A stretch of DNA of 44,266 bases from Hofstenia miamia (taxonomy: Eukaryota > Xenacoelomorpha > Acoela), in the NCBI GenBank assembly GCA_004352715.1, contig SCFE01000048.1, positions 1,913,678 to 1,957,943 on the forward strand, in the 5' to 3' direction. The notes below the pieces were generated by a model that was given only the letters and a program-made list of their open reading frames with translations, did not search any database and was not told the origin of the DNA. Of the stretch, positions 26,001 through 33,996 are shown piece after piece. How positions within the stretch are numbered: the stretch's first letter is position 1; every line of letters starts with the position of its first letter. The position numbers and the translations under genes were made by a program.

Positions 26001-26596
26001 AGATTGATTTATGTTGCTTGATTAAACGACTAAGAACCTGAGTATTGGCCTGCAATGCTTTGCGGAATAAAAAGTATACTTTATGTAAAAAATGAATTGC
26101 AAATACCCCGTCGCTTTCTTAATATTTTAAAATTCGATGGTGCTGAACAAAAATGTATCTTAGTCAGCAAATTTTAAAAATGAATTACTAAGGCATTCTA
26201 ATTTGGTTTCAAAAAACAATTTGGTAGAACTTAATATAAAAAATTAAAATTCGTTAAATTACGGCTCAATGTGGCAATATGTACCAGCTAAAATTTTTTG
26301 ATAGTGATTCAAGTAGATTATATATTGGTAATTGTTCTTATAATAGCTTATAAATTTAAATAAAAGTAGATATAAAAAACAAGTCAACCATTGATAGAAG
26401 GCAAATTGTGATGATTTCTTGAATGATCACGTGACATAAGATCTGTCTGAAACTCTTGTTTAGAAGACAACTGATCAAGAACAGAGGCTATGAGATTTTT
26501 CTTTTGTTCCATTTGTTTAATATTTTCTTGTAGTTGCAGCAAGCTAGAGGTTGTGAGCATTTCGCTAGATGAATAGCTTGCGCTTTGTGCTTCATT
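7974..26596 (-). CDS. PCM1: PCM1 (pericentriolar material 1), 21 exons, 3' complete, 5' incomplete
   Basis: PCM1 is the coiled-coil scaffold of centriolar satellites, which move centrosomal and ciliary proteins along microtubules. Exons, 5' to 3': 26596-26389, 25773-25593, 22828-22738, 22694-22570, 22287-22096, 20516-20387, 19582-19338, 18524-18416, 18330-18163, 18083-17855, 17308-17068, 15190-14923, 14876-14683, 14430-14193, 14117-14031, 13957-13805, 13156-12920, 9356-9132, 9066-8897, 8723-8492, 8090-7974. All introns are GT..AG, phases match at every junction, and the 3840 nt encode 1279 residues plus TGA. Family landmarks in the expected order are KLTEVKNRLNQLRKLV, KLKVQKLQDLL, LRDTIYAEVARLI, ESRPHFLIELF, QLDREIKHIM, CGEDLLVDVSEVLFNELAFF and SYGSGED. 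The first visible exon starts in phase 0 and is internal: vertebrate PCM1 is about 2000 residues and has several hundred more before this point. No upstream exon was found between 26597 and the window end. Confidence 0.95.
8492..8723 (-). CDS. PCM1: PCM1 visible exon 20, acidic SYGSGED region
   Basis: The acceptor is CATTTAG|T and the donor CAA|GTAAAC (phase 0). LSMSETKALVSYGSGEDDAD matches vertebrate LSKAETQALTNYGSGEDENE. A highly acidic Asp/Glu run follows, as in the family. Confidence 0.95.
8897..9066 (-). CDS. PCM1: PCM1 visible exon 19
   Basis: The acceptor is GTTATAG|ACT and the donor CAAAG|GTAATT (phase 2). It encodes an acidic helical stretch (SAKIEEERDAIEAEMLSNAR) between conserved blocks. 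Confidence 0.87.
9132..9356 (-). CDS. PCM1: PCM1 visible exon 18
   Basis: The acceptor is GTTTAG|GGT and the donor CGA|GTTAGT (phase 0). It encodes EEFIRFFHQELGSIL, LSRFSGKRLRDCGEDLLVDV and SEVLFNELAFFRLM. This is the strongest C-terminal signature of PCM1. The preceding intron (9357-12919) carries a Tc1-like transposon. Confidence 0.97.
9357..10851 (-). other. PCM1 intron (3' half), no gene
   Basis: This AT-rich intron sequence runs between exon 18 and the Tc1-like insertion. I see no exon or conserved element. The overlapping open stretches around 9519-9804 occur on both strands and look like chance. Confidence 0.6.
10852..12183 (+). mobile_element. Tc1-like DNA transposon with IR/DR ends, inside a PCM1 intron
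   Basis: The element is 1332 bp, the usual size of Tc1/mariner elements, and is flanked by TA at 10850-10851 and 12184-12185. The outer ends are CAGTGCTGGAAAAAAG (left) and, as reverse complement, CAGTACTAGAAATATG (right). About 200 bp inside each end lies a second, better-kept repeat: TTGGAAAAATGTATTGGGAC at 11050 (22 bp to 11071) and its inverse at 11973-11994, with one mismatch over 22 bp. That is the double-repeat (IR/DR) layout known from Tc1-like elements. It lies in the intron between PCM1 exons 17 and 18, in the opposite orientation to the gene. Confidence 0.9.
11175..11880 (+). pseudogene. Tc1-like transposase, dead
   Basis: The reading frame starts at ATG 11175 with a helix-turn-helix-like segment (MSQLNIARLVERPRSTVLGY) and hits TGA at 11310. 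Later, in other frames, come GGKSVMVWGAIWKLGFHKIV (about 11429-11490), LTSDQYISRIL, HNNAVAILAD, PGQYPDLNIIE and NLWKEVKYRIGQ (about 11690-11725), and a C-terminal IPDLLEAVIRTKEHPTK. These are the DDE-transposase landmarks of Tc1 in order, but there are several frameshifts and stops. It cannot make a full transposase. Confidence 0.88.
12184..12919 (-). other. PCM1 intron (5' part), no gene
   Basis: This is the remainder of the exon 17 to exon 18 intron, upstream of the transposon in PCM1 sense. Nothing coding is recognised. Confidence 0.6.
12920..13156 (-). CDS. PCM1: PCM1 visible exon 17
   Basis: The acceptor is ATTTAG|TCC and the donor CAG|GTAGAG (phase 0). KIDTLQLDREIKHIMTDVIP and HRMDQVCSQRFLSTLRR match the vertebrate IDTQQLDRQIKAIMKEVIPFL..MDEVCSSQLL block. 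Confidence 0.95.
13157..13804 (-). other. PCM1 intron, no other feature
   Basis: This 648-bp intron lies between exons 16 and 17. It is AT-rich, with short TATA runs near 13240-13262. Confidence 0.7.
13805..13957 (-). CDS. PCM1: PCM1 visible exon 16
   Basis: The acceptor is ATTTAG|AGG and the donor ATT|GTAATT (phase 0). It ends in LQETAIHLDI, matching vertebrate LGNTVIHLDQ. The upstream half is low-complexity and Ser-rich. Confidence 0.85.
14031..14117 (-). CDS. PCM1: PCM1 visible exon 15
   Basis: The acceptor is TTTTAG|AAG and the donor CGA|GTATGT; both are phase 0. It encodes 29 residues (KLPPWVVDGEDYATPSEQ) in the Ser/Glu-rich segment that follows the first conserved block. Confidence 0.85.
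14193..14430 (-). CDS. PCM1: PCM1 visible exon 14, conserved C-terminal region core
   Basis: The acceptor is TTTTAG|C and the donor TCG|GTGGGT (phase 0). It carries the most diagnostic block of the gene: LRDTIYAEVARLI, ESRPHFLIELFRELQLL and DYLRQRALFAIQELISRFI. Vertebrate PCM1 has near-identical wording. This belongs to the family known as PCM1_C. Confidence 0.97.
14683..14876 (-). CDS. PCM1: PCM1 visible exon 13
   Basis: The acceptor is ATTTAG|CCT and the donor AAAG|GTATAT (phase 2). It encodes a Ser/Gly/Lys-rich linker ending in EEPQAVCEKE, immediately before the conserved PCM1 C-terminal region. Confidence 0.87.
14923..15190 (-). CDS. PCM1: PCM1 visible exon 12
   Basis: The acceptor is TTTTAG|T and the donor ACG|GTATTT (phase 0). 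It encodes an 89-residue Pro/Ser/Gln-rich, probably disordered linker. It is recognised by its phase and by lying between two well-conserved exons rather than by sequence similarity. Confidence 0.82.
15191..17067 (-). other. PCM1 intron of 1.9 kb, no other feature
   Basis: The flanking exons join in phase (AG|T), so no missing exon is implied. I saw no transposon ends or RNA gene. Confidence 0.65.
17068..17308 (-). CDS. PCM1: PCM1 visible exon 11
   Basis: The acceptor is GTTTAG|GC (phase 1) and the donor TCAAG|GTTGGT (phase 2). It has a Met/Gln-rich helix with YNQLLWQQNAFHNYVQQQ, parallel to the vertebrate QCYTQLTWQQNNVQRL segment. A proline run (six Pro) and PPASS follow. Confidence 0.9.
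17309..17854 (-). other. PCM1 intron, no other feature
   Basis: This 546-bp AT-rich intron lies between exons 10 and 11. The flanks join as G|GC. Confidence 0.7.
17855..18083 (-). CDS. PCM1: PCM1 visible exon 10
   Basis: The acceptor is CCTTAG|AAT (phase 0) and the donor CAAG|GTATTT (phase 1). LQANISELRQQVSGMSNVLN corresponds to the INQLKKQLDFSVSICQTL coiled coil of vertebrate PCM1. A Ser/Gln-rich linker follows. Confidence 0.88.
18163..18330 (-). CDS. PCM1: PCM1 visible exon 9
   Basis: The acceptor AATTAG|TTA (phase 0) was chosen over a second TTAG four bases further in, which would break phase. The donor is GAA|GTTAGT. It encodes an acidic patch, then a basic end, MSRQRKQE, that matches the vertebrate MQRQENLRWV junction with exon 10. 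Confidence 0.88.
18416..18524 (-). CDS. PCM1: PCM1 visible exon 8
   Basis: The acceptor is GTTTAG|G and the donor GAA|GTAAGT (phase 0). It encodes 36 residues (SPLALLQNLATDNESPDQEN), an acidic linker. Its phase fits both neighbours. Confidence 0.85.
18525..19337 (-). other. PCM1 intron, no other feature
   Basis: This 813-bp AT-rich intron lies between exons 7 and 8. The flanks join as GG|G. Confidence 0.7.
19338..19582 (-). CDS. PCM1: PCM1 visible exon 7, with a Gln run
   Basis: The acceptor is TTTTAG|GGA and the donor GG|GTAATG (phase 2). It encodes 81 residues of low-complexity, Ser/Asp/Arg-rich sequence with a run of six Gln and the segment SARMAWTRDS, which resembles the KTMATWGGS part of vertebrate PCM1. 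Confidence 0.87.
19583..20386 (-). other. PCM1 intron, no other feature
   Basis: This 804-bp AT-rich intron lies between exons 6 and 7 and is phase 0. Confidence 0.7.
20387..20516 (-). CDS. PCM1: PCM1 visible exon 6
   Basis: The acceptor is ATTTTTAG|T and the donor GAG|GTTTGC (phase 0). It encodes 43 residues of continuous heptad-like, Glu/Gln/Leu-rich coiled coil (SELEHLLSEREQLQREHDEL). The first T completes an Arg codon left open by exon 5, so no small exon is needed in between. Confidence 0.88.
20517..22095 (-). other. PCM1 intron of 1.6 kb
   Basis: The flanks join as CG|T. A possible 35-bp cryptic exon at 21882-21916 was considered and rejected; otherwise nothing is seen. Confidence 0.65.
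22096..22287 (-). CDS. PCM1: PCM1 visible exon 5
   Basis: The acceptor is TTTTAG|G and the donor CG|GTTCGT (phase 2). KIQNAKLKVQKLQDLLNSVQ matches the vertebrate KINRLMAAKQKLRQLQDLV block. An acidic stretch follows, then a charged helix (SEKFKQEKNI) that continues in the next exon. Confidence 0.92.
22570..22694 (-). CDS. PCM1: PCM1 visible exon 4
   Basis: The acceptor is GTTTAG|AGC (phase 0) and the donor ATGAA|GTAATT (phase 2). It encodes an acidic linker (SDIEASEDGLSN) and then VATLFSVSEKM, leading into the next coiled coil. Confidence 0.88.
22738..22828 (-). CDS. PCM1: PCM1 visible exon 3
   Basis: The acceptor is TTTTAG|G and the donor AAT|GTAATT (phase 0). It encodes KLTEVKNRLNQLRKLVNTYE and a short basic tail. 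This is one of the best-conserved PCM1 coiled-coil blocks (vertebrate KLNEVRKRLNELRELV). Confidence 0.93.
22829..25592 (-). other. PCM1 intron of 2.8 kb
   Basis: The flanks join as AA|G in the middle of a conserved block, so no exon is missing. Short plus-strand open stretches (23021-23308, 24049-24405) are not recognised. A diverged copy of the GTACAAAGCGCAAG motif lies near 25446-25459 on the minus strand. Confidence 0.6.
25593..25773 (-). CDS. PCM1: PCM1 visible exon 2
   Basis: The acceptor is ATTTAG|GG (phase 1) and the donor AA|GTAAGT (phase 2). It encodes a low-complexity acidic/Ser linker ending in NQLLESEQKIK, which joins directly onto the conserved KLTEVKNRL segment of the next exon. 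Confidence 0.88.
25774..26388 (-). other. PCM1 intron, no other feature
   Basis: This 615-bp AT-rich intron lies between visible exons 1 and 2. Confidence 0.7.
26389..26596 (-). CDS. PCM1: PCM1 visible exon 1 (internal)
   Basis: The acceptor is ATTAG before AAT GAA GCA, and the donor is G|GTTGAC (phase 1). It encodes 69 residues with a coiled-coil stretch (LQENIKQMEQKKNLIASVLD) that resembles the part of vertebrate PCM1 around the LQEKKQKMDKLL region. The phase 0 start shows that at least one exon lies upstream. Confidence 0.85.
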
Positions 26597-27261
26597 CTAA
26601 TTATTGAAGTAAGCATTTATACCAAATATTTCATAACATAGGTGCTGTAATAAAAACGATATTTACGATTTCGTTAGCAACAAAATATTTCCAATATGAA
26701 TACATGCATAATTCTTCTAAGTGATAATAGAAAACCATAGTGCTAACGTTGAATTATAAACTTAGGTCAGGCGCTGTAATAGACAATTTCAAACTTTTCC
26801 AAATTTCAAGGAATGTTTTCTAAGCCTATTAGAAATGTGTAAATCCTGAGATATGGCAGTAAGTAAGGTTCAAAATAAAAAGGAAGGCATTTTTATCCAG
26901 AGGTACTTACAGATTTTAGAAAGCTTTATTGTGAATTGTGGGCGTTTTAAGTAAACCTTAAAATATTTAAAAAAATTCCTAAGCAATTCAAGGTTAAGTG
27001 AAAAAATTAAAGTGATTTCCCTTAAATATTATGATAATAAACAAGGCATTGCATTTTTCATAAATGTTCAAATAAACCATTATCATTTTCAACTAAGAGA
27101 CTTATGTGACTGAAGAGGCGGTTGTAAAAGACATACTTGGAACAACCCTTTACACTAACATCGTGTAATTAAAAAGCATTACATCATTGCTTCTTTAGGT
27201 TATAATTTAGGCATTACTCTGTAGTTTAAGCGATGGCTCAATATATATATATATATATATA
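26597..27261 (-). other. PCM1 upstream intron, ends in an AT run at a gap
   Basis: No exon was recognised. The last 21 bases (27241-27261) are an AT dinucleotide run next to the N gap, a common reason for assembly failure. Confidence 0.6.
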
Positions 27262-28261
27262 NNNNNNNNNNNNNNNNNNNNNNNNNNNNNNNNNNNNNNN
27301 NNNNNNNNNNNNNNNNNNNNNNNNNNNNNNNNNNNNNNNNNNNNNNNNNNNNNNNNNNNNNNNNNNNNNNNNNNNNNNNNNNNNNNNNNNNNNNNNNNNN
27401 NNNNNNNNNNNNNNNNNNNNNNNNNNNNNNNNNNNNNNNNNNNNNNNNNNNNNNNNNNNNNNNNNNNNNNNNNNNNNNNNNNNNNNNNNNNNNNNNNNNN
27501 NNNNNNNNNNNNNNNNNNNNNNNNNNNNNNNNNNNNNNNNNNNNNNNNNNNNNNNNNNNNNNNNNNNNNNNNNNNNNNNNNNNNNNNNNNNNNNNNNNNN
27601 NNNNNNNNNNNNNNNNNNNNNNNNNNNNNNNNNNNNNNNNNNNNNNNNNNNNNNNNNNNNNNNNNNNNNNNNNNNNNNNNNNNNNNNNNNNNNNNNNNNN
27701 NNNNNNNNNNNNNNNNNNNNNNNNNNNNNNNNNNNNNNNNNNNNNNNNNNNNNNNNNNNNNNNNNNNNNNNNNNNNNNNNNNNNNNNNNNNNNNNNNNNN
27801 NNNNNNNNNNNNNNNNNNNNNNNNNNNNNNNNNNNNNNNNNNNNNNNNNNNNNNNNNNNNNNNNNNNNNNNNNNNNNNNNNNNNNNNNNNNNNNNNNNNN
27901 NNNNNNNNNNNNNNNNNNNNNNNNNNNNNNNNNNNNNNNNNNNNNNNNNNNNNNNNNNNNNNNNNNNNNNNNNNNNNNNNNNNNNNNNNNNNNNNNNNNN
28001 NNNNNNNNNNNNNNNNNNNNNNNNNNNNNNNNNNNNNNNNNNNNNNNNNNNNNNNNNNNNNNNNNNNNNNNNNNNNNNNNNNNNNNNNNNNNNNNNNNNN
28101 NNNNNNNNNNNNNNNNNNNNNNNNNNNNNNNNNNNNNNNNNNNNNNNNNNNNNNNNNNNNNNNNNNNNNNNNNNNNNNNNNNNNNNNNNNNNNNNNNNNN
28201 NNNNNNNNNNNNNNNNNNNNNNNNNNNNNNNNNNNNNNNNNNNNNNNNNNNNNNNNNNNNN
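27262..28261. other. Assembly gap, 1000 N
   Basis: A run of exactly 1000 N, so the true size is probably unknown. In the orientation of the gypsy element it should hold the end of its third ORF and its 3' LTR. Confidence 0.98.
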
Positions 28262-28985
28262 GTCGAGCATAATATTTTTCGAATTTGTCCATTGCTTGTT
28301 TTGTCTTTCCTGGGGAAGAAGGAGGACTGCACTTATAAAGGTTTTTCACTTTCCATGTTAAGGGACATACTGCTATCTCGTGGATTGTCAATTTCGTTAA
28401 GGATGTTTGCTTATCATGTGACATCGGTATTTGGAGAGTTGGCTCTTTTGTTAAATATATGGCTAGCAACCATATTGCACCTCTGGCATATATATCGGGT
28501 AGGTTCTTCTCAGCGAAGAGGCGTTCTTTGAAGTTTTTCTTATCTTGATTCGTGTAGGAAACTTTAATGTCGCATAGGGTACGTTCTACTGATGAATGGT
28601 AGCTTTGCAATGGGCTTGATATATCTAATACAGGCCAATCAGACTCAGGGTTAAAGTTGGCCTTAAGATCAGACCAAATTGTATGTATTTCATTAAGTAA
28701 TTGTTCACTCTGAGCAAAGGCGAAGCTTACTCTCATATCTGTGATGGTATATAGCAATGGAGTGTTAGGGTTTGTAATTTCCAGTGTCTGTGACTGGAGC
28801 AACACATCCACAATTAATTTCTGGTCTACTGCTAAACGATGTGAAGGTACTTTTTGACAAAGTAGAAGATCAGTGTAAATCAGCCTAGTTATAGGAAGGT
28901 GATTCATCGAGTGTGAAGAGGTTGGGGCATAATCTGCTTTGGACAAGATTAAAAAGTTCTCCATTCTGAAGTGAAGATTTTCGAT
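28262..28985 (-). CDS. Gypsy third ORF, unrecognised open region between two gaps
   Basis: One minus-strand frame is open across the whole 724 bases between two N gaps, about 240 codons with no stop. It includes an ATG at 28962-28964 (MENFLILSKADYAP), but the frame is also open upstream of it to the gap. Composition is normal for a soluble, mixed helical protein with few cysteines. There is no clear signal peptide, transmembrane helix, or protease, RT or nuclease motif. One mildly hydrophobic stretch is GAIWLLAIYL. If joined to the Arg-rich start across the gap, the protein would exceed about 600 residues; gap size and frame continuity are assumptions. The function is unknown. Confidence 0.6.
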
Positions 28986-29902
28986 NNNNNNNNNNNNNNN
29001 NNNNNNNNNNNNNNNNNNNNNNNNNNNNNNNNNNNNNNNNNNNNNNNNNNNNNNNNNNNNNNNNNNNNNNNNNNNNNNNNNNNNNNNNNNNNNNNNNNNN
29101 NNNNNNNNNNNNNNNNNNNNNNNNNNNNNNNNNNNNNNNNNNNNNNNNNNNNNNNNNNNNNNNNNNNNNNNNNNNNNNNNNNNNNNNNNNNNNNNNNNNN
29201 NNNNNNNNNNNNNNNNNNNNNNNNNNNNNNNNNNNNNNNNNNNNNNNNNNNNNNNNNNNNNNNNNNNNNNNNNNNNNNNNNNNNNNNNNNNNNNNNNNNN
29301 NNNNNNNNNNNNNNNNNNNNNNNNNNNNNNNNNNNNNNNNNNNNNNNNNNNNNNNNNNNNNNNNNNNNNNNNNNNNNNNNNNNNNNNNNNNNNNNNNNNN
29401 NNNNNNNNNNNNNNNNNNNNNNNNNNNNNNNNNNNNNNNNNNNNNNNNNNNNNNNNNNNNNNNNNNNNNNNNNNNNNNNNNNNNNNNNNNNNNNNNNNNN
29501 NNNNNNNNNNNNNNNNNNNNNNNNNNNNNNNNNNNNNNNNNNNNNNNNNNNNNNNNNNNNNNNNNNNNNNNNNNNNNNNNNNNNNNNNNNNNNNNNNNNN
29601 NNNNNNNNNNNNNNNNNNNNNNNNNNNNNNNNNNNNNNNNNNNNNNNNNNNNNNNNNNNNNNNNNNNNNNNNNNNNNNNNNNNNNNNNNNNNNNNNNNNN
29701 NNNNNNNNNNNNNNNNNNNNNNNNNNNNNNNNNNNNNNNNNNNNNNNNNNNNNNNNNNNNNNNNNNNNNNNNNNNNNNNNNNNNNNNNNNNNNNNNNNNN
29801 NNNNNNNNNNNNNNNNNNNNNNNNNNNNNNNNNNNNNNNNNNNNNNNNNNNNNNNNNNNNNNNNNNNNNNNNNNNNNNNNNNNNNNNNNNNNNNNNNNNN
29901 NN
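28986..29902. other. Assembly gap, 917 N, inside the gypsy third ORF
   Basis: A run of 917 N with open minus-strand sequence on both sides. The irregular size suggests an estimated gap. Confidence 0.98.
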
Positions 29903-30135
29903 AATGCTATTGGCTCTCTGAGTCGTGGAGCAATGTGTTGCCCACACGGAATCAGACTCTCCTCGGCACCTTCCTGACGTCCTCTTTTTCGTGTGTGGGC
30001 CTCAGCAAGCGGAGAAACGTGTCTCCCACGCCTAGGTGAGGCATCTCGTTCACGTCTGTTATCTTCCATCCTCCTTCTTACATGACGGCGGACAGGTGGA
30101 GCTGGTGATGCTCGTTTGCGATCCAATTTCTTCAT
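29903..30135 (-). CDS. Gypsy third ORF, Arg-rich start overlapping pol
   Basis: This ORF starts at ATG 30133-30135, inside the last 77 bases of pol and in another frame (+1 relative to pol), and runs open into the gap at 29902. It encodes about 77 residues rich in Arg and with repeated Ser-Pro (RRHVRRRMEDNRRERDASPR, KRGRQEGAEE). I do not recognise a family. Position after pol is where gypsy-type elements may carry env or another accessory gene, but no signal peptide or membrane segment is visible here. It probably continues as the open region 28985-28262. Confidence 0.6.
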
Positions 30136-32413
30136 TCCTAAATGTAGTGATAAGGTTTAAATCCCAAATGTTGGGATCGTAAGTAGTTCTCACCCTTCTT
30201 GGGGGGAGAGTACGTGGTTCTAAGTTGTCAGTATTTACATTGTCACAATTGTACTCTGTGTTGGAAAAATCATCTTCAGAAAAACTAGTTAAATTATCGT
30301 ATTTTTTGTACACATTGACACTGTTATCTACTAAAGTAAATTCGTTATTATCGTCTATAATCACATGCTCTATATCCTTTATGGCTCTCTTAAGCCTTTG
30401 AAAGTGTACCGTTTTACCGTTGTTTAAGGCGTATGTGTTGTGGTCAAGCACTTTTTCGATTGTAAATGGGCCTTGCCAATCATTAGCAAGTTTCCGTACT
30501 TGGTGGCTATCAGTTGTGATGCGGGGTAAATAGGCAAAGACTTTATCGCCACGCTTATGAGGCTCACCATATAATTTTTTATTGAAATTCTTCTTTTACC
30601 GGATGCTGGATTGGTTGGTGTTATGACAAATTGTTAGATGAATTTGTTGCATATCAGTAAGTAATTGGTTTACATAATTATCCACATTGGTTTCAGCGTA
30701 TCTTGGAAACATTGCTAATGAAGTAGCGGCTTCCCTGCCAAACATGGCTTTGAAGGGACTCACACCAGTTGTTGTGTGAACTGAAGTATTATAAAAATAT
30801 TCGACACCTTCGACAATTCGTTTCCATTGCTTTCCGGCAGCTCGAGACAATTCCACTCAAATTAGTTTGATGAGAGTGCGATTCAATCTTTCCACCAAGC
30901 CATTAGCCTGGTGGTGGTAGGCGGTTGTTAACTCGTGAACTATCTCTAATTCAAGCATTAGCACGCGTAAAAGGTTGCTCTCAAATTGCGGACCTCGATC
31001 TGAAACTAGCTTGCGCATCGGCCCATATTTGAGGATCCATTCTTTAAGGATTTTGTCGGCTACCACTTTGGCTGTTGTGCTACTAAGAGGAATTATACGG
31101 GCAAACTTAGTGAAATGATCCACTATCACAAGCAAGTGCTGAAAACCCTCATCATCTTTTGACAGCTGTTCCAAATCAACATGTACTAGCTCATTTGGGC
31201 CTTCTGCTGATCGTGATTCCATTTCAGCGTGCTGTTGAGGGAAATGGTGGATATTGTTGAGCAAGCACCTTTCGCACTTGTCAATGACGTTGGTTACAGC
31301 AGTGCGGATTCCTGTGGTCACATATCTAGAGTTAAAAGTTTTCTCAGTTTGAAGAATGCCGAGGTGACCTCGCTCATGGACTCTACGCACTAAGTCTTGC
31401 TTGAAGTATTCCGGAATGGCTAGATGGTTGTTATGCTTGCTCTTTGCATATAATAAACCTTTGTCGGTTACACACTAATTGTAGCGATGAAAATATTGAT
31501 TCACCTCTGGTGACGTAGGGAAATAAGGGTCCCTCATCCTTTTCATTATTTGATCCAGGATCCAATCGCGATGTTGATAGCAAATAATTTCTTCTTCAGA
31601 GATCTCTTCTTTTAGTAGTATAGCGAGGATGGGTTTTCCATTTCGATCAGCATTTATCTCAGGTATCAACTGATACTCAGTGTGCGGGATGAAGGAAAAG
31701 GGTACCTTTTCACCGTCTGGCTTTTTAAGATCGCGCTCGTAGCTCGGAAGAGCCGTCCAATAGTCTGCGTTTAAGTGGAGTTTTCCAGGGCGATGTTTGA
31801 TAGTAAACGTGAAATAATTTAAGTATTCGATCCATCTTGCTACAATGGTTGATCTGTCGCCGCTGAATTTCTTCAACCAAGCCAATGCACTATTGTTGGT
31901 CCGCACAGTGAACTTATGGCCGAGTATGAAGTAACGGAATTTTTTTCAGAGATTTGACGAGTGCAAGCATTTCGCACTTAGTTGCGCCATAATTCTTCTT
32001 GGATGCTCTAAGTTTTCGGCTAAAGTATTGCACAGGACTCTCGATCCCATTAACGTCTTGACTGAGGATGCTGCTAATAGCAACAGCACTGGCGTCACAG
32101 TCGATTATAAAATCTTTTGCGTAGTCAGGAGTATTTAAGGATGGGATTTTCTTCAGTTCTCCTTTTATTCCATCAAGCGCTTCTTGTTCTTGCCAGGTCC
32201 ATTTAAAGTCAACGGATTTTTTCAGCAGATTAGAGATTGTTCTTGTTTTATTGGCAAGATTTGGAATGAACATCCCATAATAGTTTAAGAAGCCCATTAA
32301 GCGCTGAACATCTCGGCGGGTCCTTGGCGTTATGATTTTGTCTAAGAAGTCTCTCGTGTTGTTTTTTATTGAGATCTTTCCAGGCTCGACAACGTGACCA
32401 AGAAAGGTTACTT

Positions 32414-32473
32414 TGGTTTGAACTAATGCACATTGTCCACCAATCATCATTATGGTTTGAACTAATGCACATT
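32414..32473 (-). repeat. 39-bp in-frame tandem duplication inside the gypsy RT
   Basis: On the plus strand TGGTTTGAACTAATGCACAT starts at 32414 and again at 32453 (21 identical bases each). The offset of 39 bp adds 13 codons without breaking the frame. The protein repeats CALVQT just before VTFLGHV, so the reverse transcriptase carries a 13-residue insertion after the YIDD motif. Confidence 0.9.
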
Positions 32474-33996
32474 TTGTTCCATTCACCTTGAGTCTGGCTC
32501 TTTGCAATAAATCCAGGGTTCGACCAAGTTTCTCCAGATGTTCTTCAAAAGTATGGCTCACGACCAAAATGTCATCTATATAGGCCAAAATGCCTGGTGC
32601 AAGGAGGTTGGCACCATCTTTAAGGATTTTCGTGACATGCTGCTGGAAGGTAGCTGGCACGTTACACAGGCCGAAGGCCATATACTTCCACTCGTATAGC
32701 CTGTACAGGGTAATGAAGGCAGTCTTTGCAATGTCAGCAGGGTGCATGGGTACCTGCCAATAGGCCTTACACAGGTCTAGACATGAGAAGAATTTATACT
32801 TGCTAGCGTTGTAAAGGAGGTCTTCTATTCTTGGCAGGGGTATGCATCCTTAATTGTGATGTCGTTTAGCTTGTGAAAGTCTATGCAGAGCTGATACTTT
32901 TCGCCTTGGCGAATAAACACAGTGGGTGCAGCATATGGGCTGTTGCTCCCTCGTATTATCCCACTTTCAATTAAGTCACTTAGGATCTTCTCATATTCAT
33001 GTTTCAGATTTTCTGGCACACAACGTACAGGTAAACGGATCGGGCGATCATGTTTTAATTCAATAGCATGCTCTTTGCCTAGCGCCTGTCCAACACTGAT
33101 GGTACTGTAGTTGAACACTTCATGCTTGCTGTAAAGCAAAGATGACAGACACCTTCTTTCTTTTTGATTCAAATGTGGATGAGAATTTTCAGTAACTGTT
33201 GGCACCTTTACCAGACTCGAGGGAGCTTCGAGGTCATGCACAGTGGTACAGATTGGTAAGCAAGTGACTGGGATGTTTTCGACCCTCACTGGTACTCCTA
33301 TTAACTGTAACTGGGTGACTCCAATTTTTACCAAAGAAGTCGATCCATTAAGAACAGTAACGTATGTCTTTCCCTGAATTACTTTACACAAATCTGGCGA
33401 AAAAGAGACTCTGCGTAGGTACTTGCCTCTATGCCCGGATATCATGACATCCCCATTAATGCTGGCATCAGAAGAGACGGCGACTCTCATCCAATGCTTT
33501 GGTTCAAGAAATATGGGTTCGTCCAAATTAAAGATGACCTCTTTCTCAGGGATCATGACCAATTGTGTTGCCTCCTGATCTTTAATGGAGATTGTACCGT
33601 TTTTAAAGTCAATAACGCAAGAATTTCGTTCCAAAAAATCATTACCTAAGATGAGGTCATATGGGAGATGGTGATTCGATGTGTCTATTACTAACAAGTC
33701 TACCTCAAAAGGCTCTGCATGAATTTTAATCAAAGCATCAGTTAACTTTCCTTTGAACGAAAGAGGGTTCCCAGAAGCATCGATCAACTTCGCACTAGAG
33801 GGATCCAATGAATCTCGACTTAAGCATAATTCTTTGCAACACTCGTCGCTTATTTTGGAGGCTGCTGCTCCCATATCAACTGTGGCATTAAAGATATTGC
33901 TGTTCATCTCGACAGGTATTAAATTCTTTCTAATCAACTGAGTGATCACTAGTACATTGTGATCTTGTGCACGGTTTCCAGGAGGCAGCGCTCCAA

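Noticed and set aside
27200-30135. Long ORFs made mostly of N
   Set aside because: They exist only because N does not create stops. Only the sequenced minus-strand frames flanking the gaps were kept.
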